DNA from: Hyphomicrobiales bacterium
GTDB lineage: Bacteria > Pseudomonadota > Alphaproteobacteria > Rhizobiales > Kaistiaceae
Length of the DNA stretch: 64,000 bases
Direction of reading: 5' to 3'
Assembly: GCA_017305635.1 (NCBI GenBank)
Contig: JAFKKF010000009.1
Location: 124,001-188,000 of the forward strand
Shown here: piece after piece, positions 7,402 to 15,210 of the stretch
Layout of the letters: every line of letters begins with the position of its first letter
Position numbering within the stretch: position 1 is the stretch's first letter
Notes under the pieces: generated by a model
What the model was told of the DNA's origin: nothing
Databases searched by the model: none
What the model saw: only the letters and a program-made list of their open reading frames with translations
Translations under genes and position numbers: made by a program

Positions 7402-8118
7402 ATGGATGACGATATCCGCACCAAGGAAGATGACCGCGCCCACCGTGCTTTCTGGCGCACCGAGGGCAGCACACTGGTGCTTTGGGTCGACGGCCGGCGC
7501 CGGGCCGAGGTCGATCCCGTTTTCAACTGGGGAGAGGTCGCCAAGCCGAAGCGGCCCTTCCGGCGCGAAGAAACCGAATTCGTCGTACCGCCGCTCTCAC
7601 AGTCCGTCGTCGACGAAGTGGAAGCGAAGGTCGGCTTGCGGTCTCCCGCGGTCATCATCGCCGACTCCGGAAAACCCGCCCCCGACCTGCGCGCAGAGAT
7701 CGACGATAAGGCGCGCTACTATAGGGACAAGCGCTACCTCGAGGTCACCGATCCACGGCAGGAGGTCGTGAATCTGCTGACCGAGGCCCACGCCGATCTG
7801 AACAGGGCGGCGCTGGGCGGCACGCTGGATCACACGGCCAACGAGGCCCGGTTCCTTTGCGGGCAAGCGCTGCACGAAATGGAGCAGGCGCTGCCGGGCC
7901 GAGCGAAGCCTTTCTCGGACCGCGCCGCCGCGGCGGTCAGGAATGCCGCGCGAGCTTTGCACGAGCACGACAAGACCGGGCAATCGCTCATTCTCGCCTA
8001 CAGCGTCGAAACATACAGCGCGCGGCACAAATGCGACCTGGCGCTGGAGCACGTCGAAAAGTCCTTGGCTGACCGGCGGCCCCGAGCGCGCGAGCGCGAT
8101 GTCGATCGGGAACGATGA
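7402..8118 (+). CDS. Relaxase-linked hypothetical protein
   Basis: This 238-residue soluble protein starts 15 bases after the relaxase stop behind GGAGGA. The N-terminal part (about 1-65) is a compact region with 'FWRTEGSTLVLWVDGRRRAEVDPVFNWG' character, an acidic/charged middle follows, and the C-terminal 100 residues are helical ('VVNLLTEAHADLNRAALGG', 'LALEHVEKSLADRR'). I do not recognise a family. Co-transcription with the mobilization genes suggests an accessory transfer role. The C-terminus is Arg-rich, which may help it bind nucleic acid. Confidence 0.7.
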   Translation: MDDDIRTKEDDRAHRAFWRTEGSTLVLWVDGRRRAEVDPVFNWGEVAKPKRPFRREETEFVVPPLSQSVVDEVEAKVGLRSPAVIIADSGKPAPDLRAEIDDKARYYRDKRYLEVTDPRQEVVNLLTEAHADLNRAALGGTLDHTANEARFLCGQALHEMEQALPGRAKPFSDRAAAAVRNAARALHEHDKTGQSLILAYSVETYSARHKCDLALEHVEKSLADRRPRARERDVDRER

Positions 8119-8196
8119 CGAAAGTGGGCTGCGAGGTCTCGCCGAGGGAGAACGGGCGCCCTCTGCGATACCCAATGGCCAACCAAACACCGAAGT

Positions 8197-9432
8197 CTAG
8201 AGAGCGTGCTCCTTAAGAAGAGGAAGACGCTTAAGGTGTGTATCAATCCGCTCGGTAACACACTTGTCCTGTGGCAAGTGGTTCTTCTCCGCCTCCCAGA
8301 CGTCCACGAAACGGGCGACCGTGTCCTTCGCGGTGTCCAGGACCGGCTTCTCCGGCAGACCCGCCTTGGCCGCGAGATACGACAGTTCATCCAGCGTAAA
8401 CTCGTCGAACCGTTTGGTGCGCGCAAATCGGAGCGCGGCCTCTTCGTCATCGATATAGGGAATGGTCGACACGAAATCGTAGGCCGGCGAGACCACCGGC
8501 GTCCGCCGGTCCGGATAGATCAGCGACCAGTTCTTGACGTGCATGTCGGCGTTGCCGATCAGCGTGTTGAATGTCAGCCGCCGGATGAACTCCGCGACTC
8601 CGGCTTCGCCGGTTTCCGCACCGAGGACGGTTGCGATGTTGCGATAGCTCGCCTTCCCGTACTTGTCGTCCGGGTAGAGGCCGAACACCTGCGCGAAGTC
8701 TTCGGTGTGAACGGGTCCGTCGGCCGTGCGGTCAAAGCGCGCGATCGCGAACGCCTTGCCCTTCGCTTCGCCGATGCCCTCGGGCAAGTTGCCAATGCTG
8801 CCCACATCCACGAGCGCGATCTCCGGCACGTCAATGCCGACCTGCCGCGCGAGCGTCAGCATGGCGAATTCGTTTTCCGGCACGCCCGCAAAGCGTTCGG
8901 ACGGAAGCTTGACGATCCATGAGCCGCCGACGCCCTTCGCCGGGATCGTCAGGCCCTTGTTGGCCTTTCCATCGTGCACGGCGGAGAATTTGAGCTGCAC
9001 GCCCGCGAGCGAGAACCGCAGGGCGTTCTCCCTGCGCTCCTGCGCATTTCCCGCACCGTCATTCAGTCCCGGCGGCCACGCTTCTCCGTCCGCGGGCTCC
9101 ACCGTCAGCGCGCCGGGCAGGTCGCGGCCCAATGCCCACAGCAGGAAGAATTCCCGTTCGGGGTTCACGCCCGCGCGCGCGGCAAGATACGCCTGCAGGT
9201 GGCCTTCGGGCAGAAGGTTTGAAAAGTAGGGCAGTAGCCGCTTTTGCTTCACCGGCCACTGCGTGATCAGACCGCCGAACTCGTCCTTGAATGACAGGCC
9301 CAGAGCTGGCCGGTTTTGGTCGGCCACATAGTCATCGGTGAAGCTGAACAGCGTCCGGTCGCCCTGAACATGGGTGAGCGTTCCGATACGGATGCCGTGC
9401 AGGCGGATGTTGAGGACAGAAACGTCAGCCAT
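8197..9432 (-). CDS. hipA: HipA-family serine/threonine kinase toxin
   Basis: HipA toxins phosphorylate translation factors such as glutamyl-tRNA synthetase and drive dormancy. The 411-residue protein has the N-terminal HipA domain ('GTLTHVQGDRTLFSFTDDYV'), the ATP loop region 'FSLAGVQLKFSAV' (about 141-152), 'GVGGSWIVKLPS', the catalytic loop 'LIGNADMHVKNWS' with D296, H298 and N301, and the metal-binding YDF at 318-320. All key residues look intact. The ATG follows GAAGGAGA and overlaps the end of the antitoxin gene by 8 bases, so the pair is co-translated with the antitoxin first, the usual order. Confidence 0.93.
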   Translation of the reverse strand: MADVSVLNIRLHGIRIGTLTHVQGDRTLFSFTDDYVADQNRPALGLSFKDEFGGLITQWPVKQKRLLPYFSNLLPEGHLQAYLAARAGVNPEREFFLLWALGRDLPGALTVEPADGEAWPPGLNDGAGNAQERRENALRFSLAGVQLKFSAVHDGKANKGLTIPAKGVGGSWIVKLPSERFAGVPENEFAMLTLARQVGIDVPEIALVDVGSIGNLPEGIGEAKGKAFAIARFDRTADGPVHTEDFAQVFGLYPDDKYGKASYRNIATVLGAETGEAGVAEFIRRLTFNTLIGNADMHVKNWSLIYPDRRTPVVSPAYDFVSTIPYIDDEEAALRFARTKRFDEFTLDELSYLAAKAGLPEKPVLDTAKDTVARFVDVWEAEKNHLPQDKCVTERIDTHLKRLPLLKEHAL

Positions 9433-10084
9433 GGGCGTCTCCTTCGTCTTCACCGAGTTGATATGCCGGACGCGGTAAGGAAGGGGCAGTGGGTAAGCCG
9501 TGCGCGATTTGGTTGCGGATTTGCCGGAAGCTTTCCGCCACCTGGTGAAGGGAACGCAATGTCTCGGGCGGCAACGCCTTTACTGTCTCAGCGGCCTCGC
9601 GGATCTGCGCGAGTTGCTTTTGAAGCGGCTCGTAGGCTTTTCGCGCTTCGGCAAAGAGCGCTGTGAAATCCCGTCCCGCGCTCTGCAGGCTCTTCAAGGA
9701 CTGAAGACTGTCCTGCACCTGCTTCAGCGTCGCCTGGTCAGGAAAAAGCGCCCGGGCTTCCTTGACCGCTTCCAGCGTCTTCTCGAACTCCCTGACTGCT
9801 TTCGCGGTGTCGGCGGGCCGTGTTGCGACCGGAGTCGGCGCCGCGCTGCGGACCACGGTTTCCACAGCCGGAAGCGCCTTGCGCGGAACCAGTTTGAGCT
9901 CCAGATCAAGGGCGCGGGCCAGTTCGATCAGGCTCGACAGGCGAATGTCGGTGCCGCCGCTCTCGATTTTCGAGATGTGACTTTGCGGCACATGGGTGCG
10001 CTGGCTCAGGGCGCGCTGGCTCAGGCCCTTCGCCTCCCGCGCCTGTTTCAGCTCCCTGATGATATCTTCCGTTACGTAGCTCAT
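9425..10084 (-). CDS. hipB: HipB-like Xre antitoxin with long C-terminal helical region
   Basis: Residues about 8-62 form a Xre/Cro helix-turn-helix ('KGLSQRALSQRTHVPQSHIS', then 'SLIELARALDLEL'). Antitoxins of this family bind operators upstream of their own gene and mask HipA. The protein is 219 residues long, while E. coli HipB has about 88; the extra part is an Ala/Pro linker and long charged helices (about 95-200). I chose ATG 10084; in-frame ATGs at 10093 and 10099 are possible. The gene follows the AT-rich GATATG/CATATC region listed next. Confidence 0.85.
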   Translation of the reverse strand: MSYVTEDIIRELKQAREAKGLSQRALSQRTHVPQSHISKIESGGTDIRLSSLIELARALDLELKLVPRKALPAVETVVRSAAPTPVATRPADTAKAVREFEKTLEAVKEARALFPDQATLKQVQDSLQSLKSLQSAGRDFTALFAEARKAYEPLQKQLAQIREAAETVKALPPETLRSLHQVAESFRQIRNQIAHGLPTAPSLPRPAYQLGEDEGDAHG

Positions 10085-10212
10085 GATATGCATTTCCATA
10101 TCGATATCGGCAAGTGATATGCTATAGTATATAGGTCTGCGAGGAGGTCTGTCAAGAGCGTCGATATGCTTCTATATATCACTCTTGGGAATATGATATA
10201 TTTTAACATATC
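10085..10212. promoter_or_regulatory. hipBA promoter/operator region with GATATG/CATATC repeats
   Basis: The region is far more AT-rich than its surroundings and carries GATATG or CATATC words at 10085-10090, 10097-10102, 10116-10121, 10163-10168 and 10207-10212. They form inverted pairs with spacers of 6 (10085-10102) and 13 bases (10097-10121). HipB-type repressors are known to bind several palindromic operators in front of hipBA. The last copies also lie upstream of the divergent operon at 10354 and might affect it. Confidence 0.7.
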
Positions 10213-10353
10213 AGAACAAAAGCCGTGTTCAGGAGCAAAAAAATCGCTCCCAGATTGGCAGGATAACCGGCAAGCCTTTGGAAAATATAGATTATTCTAA
10301 CAAGACGCACGCGATGAACGGGAACAAACTTGTAATGATACGGGGCAACTGAC

Positions 10354-10932
10354 TTGCAAGCGTCCGCAACGATGCGCGCGCTCATCGCCGCTTCACGGAC
10401 GGCCGAGGAGCTTGAGCGGTTCAATCGCTTCTGCCCTTCCGACGCCGACATGAAGTACGTCGCCGAAACCGGACGCGAGGTCCTCCGGCACGTTCGGCCG
10501 ACTCCGGGCGCCTGCGTCCTGATGAGCGCCGTCCTCGCCACCATGCTCGAGGACAAGCTTTCCGGCCCGGCACTCGTAGTCGCGGGCTCCCTCGCCGTCG
10601 GGAGCACATTGGTGTTTGGCAATGCCGAGCCGCCGGGAGACATCAAGAACGCGTTCAATCAGACCAATCTCTCCTGGGACGGCCATTGCTGGGTCTCCGT
10701 CGGAGAATGGATCGCGGACGTCTCGGTCTTTCGTACCGCCTATTCGGCCAAGAGCCCCCCGTTCCTGCGAGACTACGTCGTATCGGAGTTCGGACCCGGT
10801 CGCGGGATGATGATCGCCAAATCAGCGGCGACCGGAAGACTCATCTACACGCCGCAATGCATCCTGACGCGCGATCAGACCGACGCGCTGTTCCGCGGCG
10901 CGCGCGCGATGTTCGCCCCGGAGGAGCCATGA
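10354..10932 (+). CDS. Transglutaminase/papain-like C-H-D protein
   Basis: The 192-residue soluble protein shows the pattern of transglutaminase-like cysteine peptidases: 'PGACVLMSAVLATML' with C54 at a helix start, 'ALVVAGSL', then 'WDGHCWVSVGEWIADVSVF' with H111 and D122. These would form the Cys-His-Asp triad. The substrate is unknown, and peptidase, cross-linking or deamidating activity are all possible. The TTG start at 10354 follows a GGGG stretch; an ATG at 10372 is the alternative but has no ribosome-binding site. Its stop overlaps the next start as ATGA, so it is the first gene of a three-gene operon with a nuclease and a serine protease. Confidence 0.65.
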   Translation: MQASATMRALIAASRTAEELERFNRFCPSDADMKYVAETGREVLRHVRPTPGACVLMSAVLATMLEDKLSGPALVVAGSLAVGSTLVFGNAEPPGDIKNAFNQTNLSWDGHCWVSVGEWIADVSVFRTAYSAKSPPFLRDYVVSEFGPGRGMMIAKSAATGRLIYTPQCILTRDQTDALFRGARAMFAPEEP

Positions 10933-11957
10933 GCGACAATCTCCAGGAAACTTCGGCACAACCGGCCTTGGTCGGCCCCGGCATCCCCGAACGTGTCCTT
11001 CAGCTTCTCGCGCTTGCCACTCCCGACTACGTTCGCTTCATCAAGCTCGGCCGCAAGAGCATGTGGTGGCCGCTTGCCAAGCAGAGTGGAACGCTGCGCC
11101 TCGGCTTCCGCAGCTTCGATTTTCGGCTGTGCCGGGAAGGCAAGTGGCGGGAGGCGCAGGAAGCCTTCGCGGCGACGGGCGCGCGGAAACGGCCCGGCGA
11201 TGTCACCCGCGCCGTCAACCAGGTCCGCGCCTTCTTCGAACTGCCCGAGACCACACTCTGGTGCACGATTGAAGACGGTGACGTCTGGTGGTGCTTTGCC
11301 GAGCCGGAGGTCGTCGACCTCTATGACGGCGACGATGCGGCAGAGGAGGAAACGGGCGCGCGGATGCGGCGGGTCATCGACCGCTGGCGCAACACCGACA
11401 TCACCGGCAATCGTCTGCGCCTTGACTCCATGACGACCAAGATCACCAAGGTCGCATCCTTTCAGGAGACAATCGCCAAGCCGGACGGCGCCGCCGATCT
11501 TTTGCGCCGGATACGGGCCATCCAGTCCCCGGCGCACGCCCAAACGGCCGATGCTTTGGCCGCCCTCGTTTCCGCTGTCGGCGATCTGCTGGACCAGCTT
11601 CACCAGACCGACTTCGAACTGCTGATCGAACTCAATTTCTCATCGAGCGGCTGGAAGCGGATCTCCGCCGTCGGCGGCATCCAGAAGACACTCGATCTCG
11701 CCATGGTGCTTCCGACCACGGGAGAGCACTGCTTCGTCCAGGTTAAGTCCCAGACCAATGCCAAAACGTTCGCCGCGCACGTCGAGGCGCTCGACAACAT
11801 GCAGGGCTATTCCCGCATGTTCTTTGCCTATCACACGCCGGCGACGGCCTTTACGAACGCAGCCGAGGGCCAGGTCGTCGTCTGGCACCGCTACGAGATC
11901 GCGCGGCAGACGATCCGCGCCGGTCTCGTGGACTGGATCCTTGCGCGGACGACGTGA
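10929..11957 (+). CDS. Mrr-like PD-(D/E)XK nuclease with extra N-terminal domain
   Basis: The C-terminal part of this 342-residue protein (about 205-340) matches the Mrr-type restriction nuclease pattern: E230/E234 in 'FELLIELNF', a Gly-Gly turn, D256 in 'LDLAMV', and Q271-V-K273 in 'CFVQVKSQ'. Mrr enzymes cut DNA, often when it carries modified bases. The N-terminal 150 residues form another domain ('YVRFIKLGRKSMWWPLA', 'GTLRLGFRSFDF') with several Trp residues, possibly a DNA- or modified-base-binding module; that is inference. The ATG overlaps the upstream TGA, and the TGA overlaps the GTG of the downstream protease. Confidence 0.75.
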   Translation: MSDNLQETSAQPALVGPGIPERVLQLLALATPDYVRFIKLGRKSMWWPLAKQSGTLRLGFRSFDFRLCREGKWREAQEAFAATGARKRPGDVTRAVNQVRAFFELPETTLWCTIEDGDVWWCFAEPEVVDLYDGDDAAEEETGARMRRVIDRWRNTDITGNRLRLDSMTTKITKVASFQETIAKPDGAADLLRRIRAIQSPAHAQTADALAALVSAVGDLLDQLHQTDFELLIELNFSSSGWKRISAVGGIQKTLDLAMVLPTTGEHCFVQVKSQTNAKTFAAHVEALDNMQGYSRMFFAYHTPATAFTNAAEGQVVVWHRYEIARQTIRAGLVDWILARTT

Positions 11958-12820
11958 CGCACGATCGTCGTGAGCAACTGGAAAAATGGGAGGGGACCGT
12001 GGAAACCAACGACGAGACGCAGCAACGGCTGAGCGCGATACAGGGATTCATACTCAAGTCCACCATTCCCATTCTGGTGGAACGCAAGGAAGGCAAGCCG
12101 GACCCAGTCGGCACAGGCACGCTTCTCACCATCAACGGACGCCATTTCATCATCACGGCACGGCATCTGTTTGCGGATGACTGGAGTGCTTTGGAGCACC
12201 TCGCCGTCCCGGATGCGCTTGATGGCGACACCTATACCCGCATCCTGAATTTGGTCTGCAGCACGCCGAAGAACGGCGACGTCGACATCGCGATCCTGGA
12301 AGTCACTAATCCTGAGAGCGTCCGGGAGATCAAGGCGAACTGGAATTTCCTGACGCTTGAAAATGTGGACGTATCTGCATCCGCCACGAACGTTTGGATC
12401 GTTGGCTATCCGGGAAAGAACTATTCAATCGTTGGAAAGCGGCTCGTCGCTGAACCTGTGACCGTTCTCACAGAGCGCCTCCGTGAGACACCCAAGGCGG
12501 CGCGGCAACCGGTCCATCAGGGACTCGACCTGTTCTATGCCTATGGCAAGAGCGCACATCTCCTCGGAAAAGGAGACGCGCCAACGCCTGAATTGCAGGG
12601 TATGAGCGGGACAGCGATATGGGATGTTAGCTCGCAGCCTCACCCCGGCGAACTCTGGCTGCCTGAGCGGTTTGCGAAAATGATAGGAGTCCAGGTTGCC
12701 TTCCTCCACGGCGACTATGCCCGGGCGAAGAGCTGGCTTGCGGTGGCCCGGTCGCTTGCGAAGATCGATCCGGAATTGCGTGCAGCGGTCCTGCAAAAGA
12801 CCGGAGTAACAGCCGAATGA
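11954..12820 (+). CDS. Trypsin-like serine protease
   Basis: The 288-residue protein has all three chymotrypsin-fold landmarks: 'GTGTLLTINGRHFIITARHL' with catalytic H71, 'GDVDIAIL' with D111, and 'LQGMSGTAIWD' with S218. There is no signal peptide or membrane segment, so it should act in the cytoplasm, unlike DegP-type proteases. The GTG start overlaps the nuclease stop (GTGA); another in-frame GTG lies at 11999. Cytosolic trypsin-like proteases next to nucleases are known from bacterial conflict systems, where they act as effectors or as activators of a partner. Here the partners would be the nuclease and the C-H-D protein. Confidence 0.8.
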   Translation: MTHDRREQLEKWEGTVETNDETQQRLSAIQGFILKSTIPILVERKEGKPDPVGTGTLLTINGRHFIITARHLFADDWSALEHLAVPDALDGDTYTRILNLVCSTPKNGDVDIAILEVTNPESVREIKANWNFLTLENVDVSASATNVWIVGYPGKNYSIVGKRLVAEPVTVLTERLRETPKAARQPVHQGLDLFYAYGKSAHLLGKGDAPTPELQGMSGTAIWDVSSQPHPGELWLPERFAKMIGVQVAFLHGDYARAKSWLAVARSLAKIDPELRAAVLQKTGVTAE

Positions 12821-13162
12821 GGGAAGCGCGGCGAAGGCCGGCTGCCCCTTCGACGCTTCCACAGAAGGATGCCCCGGTTTGTCGCTGCGCTTCGAATGCG
12901 CGGGTTCTCGGTCGCGGACCAAGGTCCCGCGAAGCCGTCAATCTCCCACACTTAAAAACAAGGAAAATGGCGGGATTTCACTTGGGGGGGAACGGCTGTA
13001 GCGTACCTCCGCTACCATCAGAATCCCATCCCACTATCCACCGGCACCCGTCCTGCGCCGATATTCGTCGGTGGGCGGTATCGCCGATTTGACCGATGCG
13101 TTCGGCGGAGCCTCGTCGTCGCGCCGGTGGCAATGCGCTGGCGTTCCGGTGGCGCGTGGCGA
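12821..13162. other. Intergenic gap between accessory segment and flagellar locus
   Basis: These 342 bases contain no convincing gene, tRNA, integrase or attachment repeat. The stretch marks the change from the accessory cargo to the conserved flagellar locus. A short AT-rich patch occurs around 12949-12970. If the left segment is an integrated element, its right end could lie here, but I see no sequence proof. Confidence 0.4.
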
Positions 13163-14191
13163 TCAGCTGGCGGCGGGCAGGGCGGCTTCTTCCCGAACGT
13201 CGAACATGCGGAAGCTGCCGCGGCTGTCGGCCTTGCAGCGATAGAGCGCGAAATCGGCGTTGCGCAGCAGCTCTTCCGGGTCCTTGCCGTGAAAGGGAGC
13301 GATGGCGATGCCGACGGTCGCGCCGATGACGATCGCATGCCCGTCTATGCTGTAGGGCGCGGCGACCGAATGGACGAGGCGGCGGGCGAGGGCGGATGCG
13401 TCGCTGGCCGCACGGATGCCGGTCTGGACGATGGCGAATTCATCGCCGCCGAGGCGGGCGACGGTATCGGACTCGCGCTTCACCCGGCGGAGGCGGTGGG
13501 CGACCTCCTTCAGGAGCTCATCGCCGACGGGGTGGCCAAAGACGTCGTTGACCGGCTTGTAGCGGTCGAGGTCGATGTATAGGAGGGCCATCATCTCGCC
13601 GCGGCCGACGCGGGCGACCGCCTGGCCGAGCCGGTCGGCGAAGAGGAGCCGGTTGGGCAGGCCGGTCAGCGGATCGTGATGGGCGGCGTGGGCCACCATC
13701 TGGTGGACGCGGCGCTGCTCGGTCACGTCGAGATAGGTCGTCAGGAAGCCGCCGCCGTCGAGCGGCACGCCGCGTATCTCGAGGACCGTGCCATTGGGGC
13801 GGGTGCGCTCGTAGGCATGGGCGCGGTGCTCGCGGGCAAGGTCCATGCGAACGCGGACATGATCCTCGACATTGCCGGGACCGTATTCGCCGCTGCGCGC
13901 CTTGAAGCGGAAGATGTCCTCGAGGCTCGGCGGGCCGCCGGCGAAAAGGGCATCGGGGTAGTCGAGCATGCGCCGCTGCTCCGCATTGCAGAGGGTGAGG
14001 CGCAGGTCCTTGTCGAAAAGCGAGATGCCGCCGGGGAAATTCTCGACCACCGCCTCGAGCAGGCGGACACGCTCGCGCAGCGCTTCCAGCTCGATGTCGC
14101 GTGCGCGGTCGGCGCGGTCGCTGGCAGGAGGATGGTCGAGGGGATGGGATGGCAAACGGGCCTTCCGCGCCACGCTTCCGTTCGAGGCCAT
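13163..14191 (-). CDS. PAS-GGDEF diguanylate cyclase
   Basis: The enzyme makes cyclic di-GMP from two GTP. Residues 30-50 are a short coiled coil, 50-160 a PAS sensor domain ('GGISLFDKDLRLTLCNAEQRR'), and 165-330 the GGDEF domain, with the intact signature GGDEF at 248-252 and a product-inhibition RxxD site (R239-D242) five residues before it. There is no membrane segment, so it senses an intracellular cue. It is the last gene of the minus-strand flagellar run, 60 bases after the FliL-like gene. The context suggests a role in switching between swimming and surface life. Start ATG 14191 has GAGGA upstream. Confidence 0.9.
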   Translation of the reverse strand: MASNGSVARKARLPSHPLDHPPASDRADRARDIELEALRERVRLLEAVVENFPGGISLFDKDLRLTLCNAEQRRMLDYPDALFAGGPPSLEDIFRFKARSGEYGPGNVEDHVRVRMDLAREHRAHAYERTRPNGTVLEIRGVPLDGGGFLTTYLDVTEQRRVHQMVAHAAHHDPLTGLPNRLLFADRLGQAVARVGRGEMMALLYIDLDRYKPVNDVFGHPVGDELLKEVAHRLRRVKRESDTVARLGGDEFAIVQTGIRAASDASALARRLVHSVAAPYSIDGHAIVIGATVGIAIAPFHGKDPEELLRNADFALYRCKADSRGSFRMFDVREEAALPAAS

Positions 14192-14251
14192 GCGACGGAT
14201 TCCTCGTGGGTGGGTGGCGCTCAGCTTGCCACCGGGCTCGTAAATGCCGCC

Positions 14252-14728
14252 TTACTTCGCTTCGTCGGCGGCCTGATTCTTCAGGCTTTCCTTGTCGACG
14301 TAGTTCACCTCCTCGATGAGCAGATCGTGGACGAGGTCGGCGCCGAGGCGGGTGTTGACGTTGGTCCTGATCGCCTTGGTCATCTCGTCGAGATCGTATT
14401 TCGACATCTGGTCGAACTCGACCTTGCCGTCGGTGTAGATGCGCCGGAAAGCCTCGTCCATGACGAAGGCCTCCGGGTCGACCGGGAAGGCGTGCACGGC
14501 ATGGGAATCGGCCGTGTAGACCAGCTTGGCGACGACGTAGCCGCGCAGGCGCCCGTCCGAGATCATGGGGACGGTGATCGCCGGCGGGTGGAAATATTCG
14601 AGGCCGGCGAAGCCGCTTTGCTTGCTTTCGCCGCTCGGCGTGCCGCCCGACTGCCAGGTCGCGCCGGCATAGGTGGAGACGAGGGCGATCAGGGCCGCCC
14701 AGATTCCGATGAAAAGGGTGCGGACCAT
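14252..14728 (-). CDS. Membrane-anchored flagellar-locus protein, FliL-like
   Basis: The 158-residue protein has one N-terminal membrane segment (about 4-22) and a periplasmic domain. Its C-terminal part ('EAFRRIYTDG', 'LDEMTKAIRTNVNTRLGADL', 'LLIEEVNYVDK') resembles the end of FliL-type domains, but the match is loose and a clear fliL exists at 38172. The ATG overlaps the stop of the upstream FlgN-like gene by one base (TGATG), so both are made together. The function is unknown; a role at the motor or in the periplasm is the reasonable guess. Confidence 0.6.
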   Translation of the reverse strand: MVRTLFIGIWAALIALVSTYAGATWQSGGTPSGESKQSGFAGLEYFHPPAITVPMISDGRLRGYVVAKLVYTADSHAVHAFPVDPEAFVMDEAFRRIYTDGKVEFDQMSKYDLDEMTKAIRTNVNTRLGADLVHDLLIEEVNYVDKESLKNQAADEAK

Positions 14729-15210
14729 CAGGGCGAATTCCCGCGGCCGGCCGGCATGCCGTAGGTGCCGTCGGATTCGGCCTCACCGAGGGCGGCGACG
14801 AGGAGGTCGGAAATTTCGCGGACAGCGCCGAGATGGAGAGCGAGGACATCCCGGTTCTCGGCGAGCTTCACGGAGAGGGCCTGGAGGCGCGCCTTCAGGC
14901 GCGCCTCGGGCGCCGAGGGAAGAGAACGGGAGAGACGCGTAAGCTCAAGCAGGCTGCGGCTCTTGCGGCGATTGAGCTCGTCGAGATCGACGTGGCGATG
15001 GGCGCGGAGCGCCTCGGTTTCCTCCTCGATCGTCTCCTCGAGACGGTCGAGGGCATTGGCGAAAGCAGCGAGGACAGCCGGGCCGGAGAGGCGGGGCTCT
15101 TCCGGGGATTTGGCGTGGTTGCGGAGGACCGGCAGGTAGCCGCCGAGGCTGGTCTCGGGGAAGTCGGCGGGAGCCCGCATGGCATTGCCGTAGGGATTCA
15201 TGCTGCTCAC
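14728..15210 (-). CDS. FlgN-like flagellar chaperone candidate
   Basis: A 160-residue, almost wholly helical, charged protein ('LDRLEETIEEETEALRAHRHVDLDELNRRKSRSLLEL'), the pattern of FlgN, the cytoplasmic chaperone that carries FlgK and FlgL to the export gate. The family is poorly conserved, so this rests on pattern and position. It lies directly after the rod-binding protein gene; the GTG at 15210 immediately follows that gene's TAG. An ATG three codons later is the alternative start. Confidence 0.6.
   Translation of the reverse strand: MSSMNPYGNAMRAPADFPETSLGGYLPVLRNHAKSPEEPRLSGPAVLAAFANALDRLEETIEEETEALRAHRHVDLDELNRRKSRSLLELTRLSRSLPSAPEARLKARLQALSVKLAENRDVLALHLGAVREISDLLVAALGEAESDGTYGMPAGRGNSP

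Noticed and set aside
12940-13030. Possible tRNA or attachment site at the segment boundary
   Set aside because: I could not fold a cloverleaf or find a matching direct repeat inside the window.
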